Assembly (NCBI GenBank): GCA_035576005.1
Contig: DATLXH010000047.1
Span: 1 to 11,387 of the forward strand
Length of the DNA stretch: 11,387 nt
Source of the DNA: DATLXH01 sp035576005
GTDB lineage: Bacteria > Acidobacteriota > Thermoanaerobaculia > Gp7-AA8
Reading direction: 5' to 3'
This document shows, one piece after another, positions 1-5,976 of this stretch (position 1 is its first letter; each line of letters starts with the position of its first letter). A program made the translations under genes and the position numbers. Under the pieces are notes generated by a model. That model saw nothing but the letters and a program-made list of their open reading frames with translations. It ran no database searches and had not been told where the DNA came from.

Positions 1-79
1 CTTCGGGCAACCAATCACGCAACGAGGGCGGCAGTAGCAACGACTGCTCGGGCATGTACTCGCGGTAACTTGTCGGCAT
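1..79 (-). CDS. IS1182-like transposase, N-terminal fragment (partial)
   Basis: Only the first 26 codons are present, starting with ATG at 79-77 and leaving the window at position 1. The peptide reads MPTSYREYMPEQSLLLPP and continues SLRDWLPE. This matches the usual opening of IS1182-family DDE transposases, which begin with a short M-P-x-x-Y-R segment, then a Q-x-L-L-L-P-P-S-L-R-[ED]-W-[LV]-P block ahead of the helix-turn-helix region. It would carry out cut-and-paste transposition of its own element. No strong Shine-Dalgarno is visible upstream. Whether the full gene is intact cannot be judged here. The similarity to the right-edge transposase cannot be tested directly because the two fragments come from opposite ends of the protein. 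Confidence 0.75.
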   Translation of the reverse strand, partial: MPTSYREYMPEQSLLLPPSLRDWLPE

Positions 80-107
80 GCCCGATTTTACCAGCCATTC
101 GTCCTTT

Positions 108-126
108 CTACCGCGCAGGCTCCTAG
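108..126. repeat. Terminal inverted repeat of left IS copy
   Basis: The 19 bases here, reverse-complemented, read ctaggagcctgcgcggtag. The bases at 10990-11008 on the plus strand read ctaggagcctgcgtggtag, a match at 18 of 19. They lie outside the transposase start and face outwards, as expected for the left terminal repeat of an IS. Confidence 0.75.
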
Positions 127-143
127 CCCGCATTTCTCACAGA
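127..143 (-). repeat. 17-bp repeat word, copy 1 (inverted)
   Basis: This is the reverse complement of tctgtgagaaatgcggg, forming the outer part of the left arm of the inverted repeat. The other copies are at 288-304 and 388-404. Confidence 0.8.
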
Positions 144-287
144 CCTTCGCCGCGAGACGACGGATAGCGGCCTGTCTGCTTCGTTGCACAACAATTTCGC
201 TCCTTGACATAGTGTCGACTATGCCTTCGTCGCAAAATCGCCGTGCGCCTCGCATCCAAGCCACTCTCCGCCGTCTCACGACGAAGG

Positions 288-304
288 TCTGTGAGAAATG
301 CGGG
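288..304 (+). repeat. 17-bp repeat word, copy 2
   Basis: This is an exact copy of tctgtgagaaatgcggg at the outer end of the right arm. It lies exactly 100 bp before copy 3. Confidence 0.8.
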
Positions 305-380
305 CTCGTCCAAAGCGATGGCCGACGACAATCTTCTCGGTCAGGGACAGGGTACCGGACGCACGCCGTGCTTCCCTGCG

Positions 381-404
381 CTCGCATTCTGTGAGAAATG
401 CGGG
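381..404 (+). repeat. 17-bp repeat word, copy 3, with local hairpin
   Basis: The word tctgtgagaaatgcggg recurs at 388-404. Here the flanking bases make it a small hairpin: 381-388 pairs with 397-404 (eight pairs, one of them G-T) around the loop ctgtgaga. It lies 4 bp beyond the rsmI stop codon and could act as a 3'-end structure for that transcript. There is no T run on the minus-strand side, so it is not a classical intrinsic terminator. Confidence 0.6.
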
Positions 405-408
405 TCAG

Positions 409-1236
409 CTACTCGCCCATCAGCATCTTATACAAATCATTCTTGCGTAATCCGTGACCCTCGGCGAGCACCTTGATCGCGTCGGCGCGCCGCATTCCTT
501 TCTCACGAAGAGCTTCGAACTCCCGCAGAAGATCGCTCTCGGAATGGACAGGTTCCGTTTTGGCCGCCGCGGCGAACACGATCGTGATCTCTCCTCGAAT
601 CGTCTCGCGTGCAGAAAACGATTCGAGAAGTGTCGAGATCACACCATTGGCGATCTCTTCATGCAACTTCGTCATCTCTCTCGCCACTGTCGCCTCGACG
701 TCGCCGAGAATCGACAGGGCATCTCGCAGGGAGTCGATGAGCCGTTGAGGCGACTCATAGACGATGGACGTCATCGCTCTGGCAGCCATGTCGCGGTAGA
801 AATCGAGTCTGGCTCCTTGTTTGTGAGGAGTGAAACCGAAGAATGCGAAGGGGAGAGGCGCGATCCCGCTGGCGACCAGGGCCAACGACCCTGCGAAGGG
901 CCCGGGGATCGTCTCCACTCGCATCTGTCGCTGCCGGGCGAGCCTTACGAGCGCGAAGCCGGGGTCGCAGATGACAGGCAACCCCGCGTCGCTGATGAGC
1001 CCGACGGTCTTGCCCGCTTCAATCAGCGCCGCCATCCTCTCGCCTTTTCCATCCTCGTTGTGATCGTGGAAGCTCTCGAGTTTCGCTTCAATGCCGAGGT
1101 GCTGGAGGAGGCGACCACTGTGGCGTGTGTCTTCGCAAAGCAGCAGGTCGCATCCCCGCATAGCTTCCGCCATGCGTGGGGTGAGATCCCCGAGGTTTCC
1201 GATCGGCGTGCCGATGATCAGCAGCTTTCCAGACAT
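409..1236 (-). CDS. rsmI: 16S rRNA (cytidine-1402-2'-O)-methyltransferase RsmI
   Basis: RsmI uses S-adenosylmethionine to methylate the ribose 2'-OH of C1402 in the decoding centre of 16S rRNA. The chosen ATG at 1234-1236 gives 275 residues, the usual family size, and places the hallmark GTPIGNLGDLT at residues 9-19. Upstream in-frame codons to 1392 give no family-like sequence. Further signatures are CEDTRHS (about 34-40), FHDHNE, SDAG...CDPG (about 82-93), PGP near 117, REMTKLHEE and RGEITIVFA, with a C-terminal K-N-D-L-Y-K segment. The SDAG loop reads SDAGLPVICDPG instead of the common SDAGTPxISDPG. The gene is last in a minus-strand series, 182 bp after the HPt gene, so it may also have its own promoter. 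No strong ribosome binding site is visible. Confidence 0.93.
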   Translation of the reverse strand: MSGKLLIIGTPIGNLGDLTPRMAEAMRGCDLLLCEDTRHSGRLLQHLGIEAKLESFHDHNEDGKGERMAALIEAGKTVGLISDAGLPVICDPGFALVRLARQRQMRVETIPGPFAGSLALVASGIAPLPFAFFGFTPHKQGARLDFYRDMAARAMTSIVYESPQRLIDSLRDALSILGDVEATVAREMTKLHEEIANGVISTLLESFSARETIRGEITIVFAAAAKTEPVHSESDLLREFEALREKGMRRADAIKVLAEGHGLRKNDLYKMLMGE

Positions 1237-1418
1237 TTCGGTCAAGTGTAAGGGATGGAAGTGGCCGGGATGCGGACCAGCAGGTCCCGAATTGGCGAGC
1301 GGGAGAAAAAGAAACGACACGTCGATTCTTCCCTCAGCAGCGGCATGCGCATCACATCGATACTGGGTTACACCCCGGCAAAGTCCGCACAAACACTAGG
1401 AGTTTTCCGGACGAGTTG

Positions 1419-1778
1419 TCAGGTCAGGCGGGTCGTTGCCTGGGATTGTGTGACTGTCTCAGCCAGCTGCTCGGCAAATCCGACGATCGAAACGGAGAGC
1501 TGCTCCGGAGTCGGACGGGGCGACGTGTCGTCTTCCAGATATTGATTCAGTGCGAGACTGATTTGATTCGCGAGCTCGCTGATTCTGGGAAACCCGAGCG
1601 AGCCGCCTGAGCCTTTGAGCTGATGCGAGAGGAACAGCAGAACGGGGAACGATGTCTTGAACTGGTTCCGTCCGGCCAGGTGTCTGCCATGCTTCTGAAG
1701 AACGTCGACGGTTTCCTGCACATCCTTGAGGTAATCGATCTGCAGTTCGCGCAGCTCGGAATCGAGGTCGTCGGCCAT
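1419..1778 (-). CDS. Stand-alone HPt (histidine phosphotransfer) domain protein
   Basis: This 119-residue protein is essentially a single HPt domain. The motif LSHQLKGSGGSLGF has the phosphoacceptor histidine at residue 52 within the H-x-L-K-G-S pattern, followed by a second helix, RISELANQISLALNQYL. Such cytosolic four-helix-bundle proteins pass phosphate between a hybrid histidine kinase and response-regulator receiver domains. No kinase or receiver is encoded in the window, so its partners must be elsewhere. It starts with ATG 58 bp downstream of the RNA methyltransferase stop, on the same strand, so co-transcription is likely. The ribosome binding site is weak. The domain assignment is firm; the pathway is unknown. 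Confidence 0.85.
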   Translation of the reverse strand: MADDLDSELRELQIDYLKDVQETVDVLQKHGRHLAGRNQFKTSFPVLLFLSHQLKGSGGSLGFPRISELANQISLALNQYLEDDTSPRPTPEQLSVSIVGFAEQLAETVTQSQATTRLT

Positions 1779-1836
1779 GCAGCAACCGGCAGCAGGTTGA
1801 ATGCCAGCGAGCTCCGCGAGGTTGAGAGGGCTGGCA

Positions 1837-2631
1837 CTACCGCTCAGGCTCGCGTGATCGCCTTCGATGCATTTCCGCCAGCACGACCGCAGCTGCGGAT
1901 GCTACGTTGAGCGACTCCACCAGTCCCGAAATTGGAATGCGCACTCGTTTCGATCGGGCGAGTAGCTCGTGGGAGACTCCCTGTCCCTCATTTCCGAAGA
2001 CGATGAGCGCCGCATCCGGGATCTCGTCGACGGATCCATCACCGGCTCCCGCCGTTGCGAACATGGGAATGTCGTTGTGCACGGCGGCTTCCAACAGAGC
2101 TGCCCGCGTCGTCTGCCACAGCGGCATCGCGAGGACTGCTCCGGCAGAGGCACGGATGCTTTTCGGTGCGAAGGGATCGGCACACCCTTCCGTCAGAATG
2201 ACTCCCGCTGCCTCGAATGCAGCCGCATTGCGGATCGCCGTCCCCACGTTGCCCGGGTCCTGCACTGCGTCGAGAACCACGATGGTCGATCGACGCTCGA
2301 AGATGACGTCCATGCGGGCGGCAGGCCGCTCGAAGAGTCCGAGGATGCCTTGCGAGCTCTTAGTGTCGGAGATGAGGTTGAGCAGCCGCTTGTCGAAGCG
2401 CAGATACCTGTCTGCGAAATGGCTCGATGGTTCCAGCCGATCGGCTGATTCGGCGACAGCGATGACGTCCCAGCCGAGTCTGATCGCGTCGCCAATCTGC
2501 TTGGGTCCCTCGAGAACAATTTCCTCCTCGTGACTCTCGAGAGCCACCTTGAAGCGGCGGAACCATTTGTTCTCGCGGCTGGCGATTGGCGCAGTGTCGA
2601 TGTCGAGCTCCGTGGCAGTCTGGTAGTTCAC
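1837..2631 (-). CDS. SpoU/TrmH-family RNA 2'-O-methyltransferase
   Basis: This is a SPOUT-superfamily enzyme that methylates a ribose 2'-OH in rRNA or tRNA with S-adenosylmethionine. With the GTG start at 2629-2631 it has 264 residues. It shows the three SpoU motifs: DAVQDPGNVGTAIRNAAAF near 121-139 with its conserved N and R, VFGNEGQGVS near 211-220, and IPISGLVESLNVASAAAV near 232-249, which form the trefoil-knot cofactor site. The N-terminal part (SRENKWFRRFKVAL, then EIVLEGPKQIGDAI) fits the L30e-like substrate-binding domain. The frame stays open to a TTG at 2721, which would add 30 residues without family character; no ATG is available and neither start has a clear Shine-Dalgarno. The target nucleotide cannot be assigned. 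It is first in the minus-strand group with HPt and rsmI. Confidence 0.88.
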   Translation of the reverse strand: MNYQTATELDIDTAPIASRENKWFRRFKVALESHEEEIVLEGPKQIGDAIRLGWDVIAVAESADRLEPSSHFADRYLRFDKRLLNLISDTKSSQGILGLFERPAARMDVIFERRSTIVVLDAVQDPGNVGTAIRNAAAFEAAGVILTEGCADPFAPKSIRASAGAVLAMPLWQTTRAALLEAAVHNDIPMFATAGAGDGSVDEIPDAALIVFGNEGQGVSHELLARSKRVRIPISGLVESLNVASAAAVVLAEMHRRRSREPER

Positions 2632-2906
2632 GAGATATCGCTGGTGGGTAAGTGAGCGACGACCAGACTCGCCGCTCCAACGCTCGTGATGATATGCGAA
2701 CGATTCAGGAGTCGGCCTCAATCGACGCGGGGGGGGAAGCGTTTTCGCGTCACAGGTGCAGCGTCTGAATTAGAATGACCCGTCCCTTCCGCCAGGCCTG
2801 CAATGATGACCAGTCGGATTGAAATGGCCATGGCGGGTGATAGTCCAGGTTCGTACGCGACGCACCGTGAGGCGGCGCGCCCCAGATTCGTTGTAGGCAG
2901 AGGGTC
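2632..2906. other. Divergent intergenic region
   Basis: This region separates the minus-strand RNA methyltransferase from the plus-strand aminotransferase and must hold both promoters. It contains a run of eight G's near 2729-2736 and AT-richer patches near 2768-2776 and 2818-2824. I could not find a well-spaced -35/-10 pair on either strand, and no operator-like palindrome was obvious. Confidence 0.4.
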
Positions 2907-4118
2907 ATGAACTTGGCAAGTCCGAGGGCCAGCCGCATCCGATTTGCCTCCCGCGTGACGGATATGCAGCCGTCACAGACGCTGGCCGTGCTCAATCGCG
3001 CCAGTGAGCTCGTTGCCAGCGGAGTGGATGTGATCGATTTCGGGCCGGGCGAGCCCGATTTCAGTACTCCCGATTCAATCGGTGCTGCCGCAAAACGGGC
3101 GATCGACGAAGGCTTCACGAAGTACACGAATGCGATGGGGAGCCTCGAGCTCAGGCAGGCAATCGCCCAGACGTACGTTCGCCGTCATGGCGCCGAGATT
3201 GGTGCGGGGAACATCATCGCGGGGACGGGGGGGAAGCAGGAGCTTTTCAATCTCATGCTCGCGCTCGTGTCGCCGGGTGACGAGGTCATCATCCCTTCGC
3301 CCTACTGGGTGAGTTTTCCAGATCAGGTGTCTTTCGCTGGCGGGACGCCGGTCTTTGCGCGCGCTCTCTCGGAAGACTCCTTTCGACCGACCGCACGGGC
3401 GATCGAGAAGGCCGTGACCGCGAAGAGTCGTGGCGTGATCATCAACTCGCCCTGCAATCCGACCGGTGCCGTCATCCGCGAAGAGGAATTGAAGGAAGTC
3501 ATCGAGCTCTGTGACCGCCACGCGATGTTTCTCGTCTTCGACGAGACGTATGAGTTTTTCATTTACGGCGACAATCATCACGTTTCAGCGGCGAAGTGGT
3601 TCGGTCAGTTTCCCGAGACCGTAATCGTGGTGAACTCGATGTCGAAGACCTTTGCGATGACTGGCTGGCGCCTTGGTTACGCGATCGCACATCCTGCGAT
3701 CATCTCTGCAGTTGGAAAGATTCAGAGCCATTCGACATCGAACCCCTCGTCGATCTCGCAGAAGGCCGCAATCGAAGCCTTGCGGGTTGGTGAGCGGGAA
3801 GTCGACAGGATGTATCAGGCCTATGTGGAACGCCGTGAGTGGCTTGTCGCTGCGCTCAACGAGATCCCCGGGTTCCGCTGTCCGATGCCCGACGGTGCCT
3901 TCTACGTATTTCCAGACATTTCTGCAATCCAGAAACGGAGCGGGATGGCTTCGTCATCAGAGCTTGCGACGTATTTACTCGACGAGGCGCGAGTCGCTGT
4001 CGTTCCTGGCGATGCATTCGGCGAGGATGGTTACATCCGGATCAGCTACGCGACGTCAATGGAGAAATTGCGGGAAGGTGTGAGCCGCATTCGACGAGCG
4101 GTGGAGAAGATTGGCTGA
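2907..4118 (+). CDS. PLP-dependent class I aminotransferase, aspartate aminotransferase type
   Basis: This 403-residue cytosolic enzyme transfers amino groups between an amino acid (probably aspartate) and 2-oxoglutarate using pyridoxal phosphate. The PLP lysine is K247 in NSMSKTFAMTGWRLGY. Other fold-type I landmarks are GPGEPDF (46-52), KYTNAMGSLELRQAI, SPYWVSFPDQ (131-140), NSPCNPTG (180-187), VFDETY (210-215) and the C-terminal YIRISYA, whose arginine binds the substrate carboxylate. Length and motifs fit the AspB/AspC group found across bacteria. The ATG at 2907 matches the expected N-terminus (a short basic stretch, then PSQTLAV), although the nearest purine-rich AGAGGG lies only a few bases upstream; the ATG at 2964 is less likely. 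It heads a plus-strand group of three. The exact substrate is not provable from sequence alone. Confidence 0.9.
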   Translation: MNLASPRASRIRFASRVTDMQPSQTLAVLNRASELVASGVDVIDFGPGEPDFSTPDSIGAAAKRAIDEGFTKYTNAMGSLELRQAIAQTYVRRHGAEIGAGNIIAGTGGKQELFNLMLALVSPGDEVIIPSPYWVSFPDQVSFAGGTPVFARALSEDSFRPTARAIEKAVTAKSRGVIINSPCNPTGAVIREEELKEVIELCDRHAMFLVFDETYEFFIYGDNHHVSAAKWFGQFPETVIVVNSMSKTFAMTGWRLGYAIAHPAIISAVGKIQSHSTSNPSSISQKAAIEALRVGEREVDRMYQAYVERREWLVAALNEIPGFRCPMPDGAFYVFPDISAIQKRSGMASSSELATYLLDEARVAVVPGDAFGEDGYIRISYATSMEKLREGVSRIRRAVEKIG

Positions 4119-4190
4119 GAGTGCATTGGCATTTCGTCCGGGAATGCTCTTCGTCCGGCGGTCGTTCGTTTCGCACGACATCATGCATCG

Positions 4191-4196
4191 AAGGAG
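4191..4196 (+). promoter_or_regulatory. Ribosome binding site of the peptidyl-prolyl isomerase
   Basis: AAGGAG lies four bases before the ATG at 4200. It is one of the clearest Shine-Dalgarno sequences in the window and fixes this start. Confidence 0.7.
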
Positions 4197-4199
4197 AAC

Positions 4200-5156
4200 A
4201 TGTTGAGAAAAGCCCCCTATCTGATCGCAGTTACGTTCGCGCTCTCACAGCTGGCCGTCGCGCAGCAGACCACGACTCCGGCGTCGAAGCTCGAAATCGA
4301 TCCTGTGGTCATGGCCTTTGGCACAACCCAGGTCCGGCAGTCTGAGCTGGAAGGCGCGCTCAAGTCCGTTCCGGCCGAATATCAGTCGTACGCTGCGGGC
4401 GTCGGCAAGAAGGCGTTTGCTGAGGAGTACGCGAGGATGAAGATGCTTGCGGCCGAGGGAATCAAAAACGGCCTCGAGCGGACTCCGGAGGTGGCAGCTC
4501 AGCTTGCCATGCTTCGCGACAACGCGATTGCAAATGCACAGCTCACCAGGATCGAGTCGGAGATCAAGCTCTCGGACGCGGACCTTCAGAAGAGCTATGA
4601 CGATCGCAAGGCAACGTTCGAGCAGTCGAAAGCGCGACATATCCTGATCGCGTTCACAGGCAGCCGTGCCGCGCAGCCTTCCAAGCCGAAACTCACCGAG
4701 GACCAGGCTAAAGCGAAGGCGGAGGAAATTCGCACGAAGCTGGTCGCGGGAGCGGACTTCGCTGAGACCGCGAAGAAAGAGTCTGATGACACCGGCTCCG
4801 GAGCTCGCGGCGGCGACCTCGGGACGTTCTCGCGAGGACAGATGGTTCCCGAGTTCGAGAAAGCGTCGTTCGAAGGAAAGGTCGGCGAGATCGGACCTGT
4901 GGTCCGAACGGAGTTCGGCTATCACATCATCCAGGTGCAGGAGAGGAAGACCTCACCGCTGACCGAGGTACGAGCGCAGCTGGAGAAAGAGCTCCGGCAG
5001 TCGCGACTTCAGGAAAAGCTGGATTCGATGAAAGAGAGCGGGAAAATCACGTTCAATGAAGCGTACTTTCCGACCGCTCCGGTACCTCCGGCAACAGAGA
5101 CGGTCACGGCTGCTTCCCCTGCAGAGGGGAAGAAAAAACCAGTAAAGAAACCGTAG
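4200..5156 (+). CDS. Exported parvulin-type peptidyl-prolyl cis-trans isomerase (PpiC/SurA-like)
   Basis: This 318-residue protein probably acts as a periplasmic foldase or chaperone that isomerises X-Pro bonds in exported proteins. Residues 1-21 form a signal peptide: basic MLRK, a hydrophobic core, then AVA before Q22. There is no lipobox cysteine, so it is probably soluble. Residues about 30-140 are a helical SurA-N-like chaperone region. A single PpiC domain covers about 145-249, with ARHILIAF, GGDLGTFSRGQMVPEFE and FGYHIIQVQER, the standard parvulin signature. The tail is rich in proline and alanine and ends in a lysine cluster (KKKPVKKP), which may bind RNA, peptidoglycan or lipids; that is a guess. 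The gene begins 81 bp after the aminotransferase and precedes a small gene, probably in one operon. Confidence 0.9.
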   Translation: MLRKAPYLIAVTFALSQLAVAQQTTTPASKLEIDPVVMAFGTTQVRQSELEGALKSVPAEYQSYAAGVGKKAFAEEYARMKMLAAEGIKNGLERTPEVAAQLAMLRDNAIANAQLTRIESEIKLSDADLQKSYDDRKATFEQSKARHILIAFTGSRAAQPSKPKLTEDQAKAKAEEIRTKLVAGADFAETAKKESDDTGSGARGGDLGTFSRGQMVPEFEKASFEGKVGEIGPVVRTEFGYHIIQVQERKTSPLTEVRAQLEKELRQSRLQEKLDSMKESGKITFNEAYFPTAPVPPATETVTAASPAEGKKKPVKKP

Positions 5157-5213
5157 CGTGAGAGATGTCAGCTTCTTGACTGACCAATCACGTGGCGTTT
5201 AAGGTGGGGGACC

Positions 5214-5429
5214 ATGGAAATACCTTCGAAAGTCTCGGTCTTCAATCGAACGCTGGAGATCAAGGGAAAAGCAGGCACTCTGGTCGCTGTGAACGATCAG
5301 GGGTTTTACGAGGTGTCACTCGAAGTGAAGGACAGAGTGCATACGGTTCTGTTTCCGATCGCGGAGACAGTCGTGATCTTCAATGAGCCTTTGCCGCAGG
5401 TGAGCACAGACTTTGAAGTCGAGCGCTGA
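5214..5429 (+). CDS. Small protein of unknown function (71 residues)
   Basis: I do not recognise this family. The start ATG at 5214 follows the purine-rich AAGGTGGGGG at 5201-5210, a plausible ribosome binding site. The gene lies 57 bp after the isomerase on the same strand and is followed 27 bp later by an intrinsic terminator, which supports a real gene closing an operon. The sequence alternates polar and hydrophobic residues (KVSVFNRTLEIKGKAGTLV, then EVSLEVKDRVHTVLFPI), suggesting a small all-beta barrel. There is no signal peptide, transmembrane segment, cysteine or histidine cluster. It is mildly acidic at the C-terminus (STDFEVER). An SH3-like or OB-like fold is possible but unproven. 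Confidence 0.6.
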   Translation: MEIPSKVSVFNRTLEIKGKAGTLVAVNDQGFYEVSLEVKDRVHTVLFPIAETVVIFNEPLPQVSTDFEVER

Positions 5430-5456
5430 AAGACAGGACAGCAGTTCCAAACCTGA

Positions 5457-5480
5457 GGCGAGCCGCAAGGCTCGCCTTTT
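5457..5480 (+). terminator. Intrinsic (Rho-independent) terminator
   Basis: A perfect 8-bp GC-rich stem, GGCGAGCC with GGCTCGCC, encloses a GCAA tetraloop (5457-5476) and is followed by TTTT (5477-5480) and a T-rich continuation. It ends the aminotransferase, isomerase and small-protein transcript. There is no matching T run on the minus-strand side, so it is unidirectional. Confidence 0.88.
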
Positions 5481-5489
5481 CTGTTTGAG

Positions 5490-5976
5490 CGAATCGGCGC
5501 TTTGGCGGAGATCTGCATTGAATTGCGCATGTACGACGGAGTGTCGCAGCTGGTAGAAGAGCCGATGTGTCGTCCCGAGCCTGGGCGCGTGGGCGGGAGG
5601 GGTATGACTGCCGAAGCGACGATCAGCCGATCTGCCGGATCGCCGTGGCTCCACTTCGATTGAGAGGATGCCACGCGCACGCCTGGAGACGTACCGAGCT
5701 CGAAAGTGGGAGCGGCGCGACAAATGAGACTGGCGCTCCTGTCCGAAGACAGAATGATAGCTCTAGGCTCGTCGACGCCCCAGGCCAAAGGTCTCGAACC
5801 CGGTATTTCGACGCGGTCGTCACCGCTCCCGTAGGAACGATACTCCTCGTCACAGGCGCGATCAAGATGCCTGGAGATTCGCGCCGGCTCACAGACCTTC
5901 GGATCCTCAGAAGCGGCCTACTCGTCGCTTCACCCGACACGAACGGACGGTCGAAGTTTGCCCCCCTGGACCTCGC
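5490..5976. other. Decayed accessory spacer downstream of DUF5131
   Basis: No intact gene can be supported here. Open frames exist on both strands but they are rich in arginine and serine and change character along their length. The only protein signature recognised is the VapC-like remnant described separately. The stretch 5800-5940 may be its antitoxin or N-terminal part, but no motif is visible there. Confidence 0.45.
5525..5790 (-). pseudogene. VapC-like PIN-domain toxin remnant
   Basis: On the minus strand, codons at 5647-5603 read HGDPADRLIVASAVI, the characteristic C-terminal signature of VapC-type PIN-domain ribonucleases, in which an aspartate of DPADR helps bind the catalytic metal. 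Upstream in the same frame, SPGVRVA resembles the segment usually preceding it, and LAWGVDEPRA followed by LSSDR resembles the region near the PIN N-terminus. Spacing is much shorter than in an intact protein of about 130 residues. After the signature the continuing family-like sequence (APRLGTTHRLFYQLRHSVV) lies in another frame. I infer a gene shortened by deletions and frameshifts and no longer functional. The motif is clear; the extent of the remnant is uncertain, and no antitoxin was identified. Confidence 0.45.

Larger units (their letters stand above)
1..126 (-). mobile_element. IS1182-like insertion sequence, 5' end (cut by window edge)
   Basis: This is the upstream end of an insertion sequence that runs off the left edge. 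It holds a 19-bp terminal inverted repeat at 108-126, a 28-bp leader, and the first 26 codons of a transposase read leftwards from position 79. The outer boundary at 126 is inferred because the same 19 bp, reverse-complemented and with one mismatch, end the right-hand IS at 10990, and the similarity stops outside those points. The family comes from the transposase N-terminus. The target duplication cannot be seen, because the other end of this copy is outside the window; the terminal CTAG is self-complementary and could belong either to the IS or to the target. Confidence 0.75.
127..304. repeat. Long imperfect inverted repeat next to IS end
   Basis: The left arm (127-158) and right arm (273-304) are reverse complements at 30 of 32 positions, and weaker similarity continues inward for about 15-20 more bases. 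The 114-bp interior (159-272) has no recognisable gene. The arms contain two of the three copies of the word tctgtgagaaatgcggg. Read towards the outer ends, both arms encode the same peptide R-R-L-x-x-K-V-C-E-K-C-G-L, but three of the four codon differences change the amino acid, so this does not look like selection on a protein. It is more likely a palindromic dispersed repeat or a small non-autonomous element. The IS boundary lies exactly at the outer edge of the left arm. Confidence 0.65.

Noticed and set aside
212..394. Small protein with a C-E-K-C-G motif, possible zinc ribbon
   Set aside because: The same peptide appears on the opposite strand because of the inverted repeat, and the differences between copies are mostly non-synonymous. 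There is no second metal-binding pair, so it reads as a repeat, not a gene.
454..1251. Open frame of 265 codons on the plus strand
   Set aside because: It lies entirely antisense to rsmI, has no recognisable motif and is rich in arginine and histidine, as expected of a shadow in GC-rich DNA.
1907..2533. Open frame of 208 codons on the plus strand
   Set aside because: It is antisense to the SpoU-type methyltransferase, which has clear family motifs; the antisense peptide is serine- and arginine-rich without motifs.
2760..2830. Promoter for the aminotransferase (TAGAAT near 2771, TTGAAA near 2818)
   Set aside because: Neither element has a partner at the expected 16-18 bp spacing, so no promoter is claimed.
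5889..5902. 14-bp exact match (ctcacagaccttcg) to the left inverted-repeat arm at 136-149
   Set aside because: A single 14-bp match between two places in 11 kb is close to chance expectation, and the similarity does not extend.
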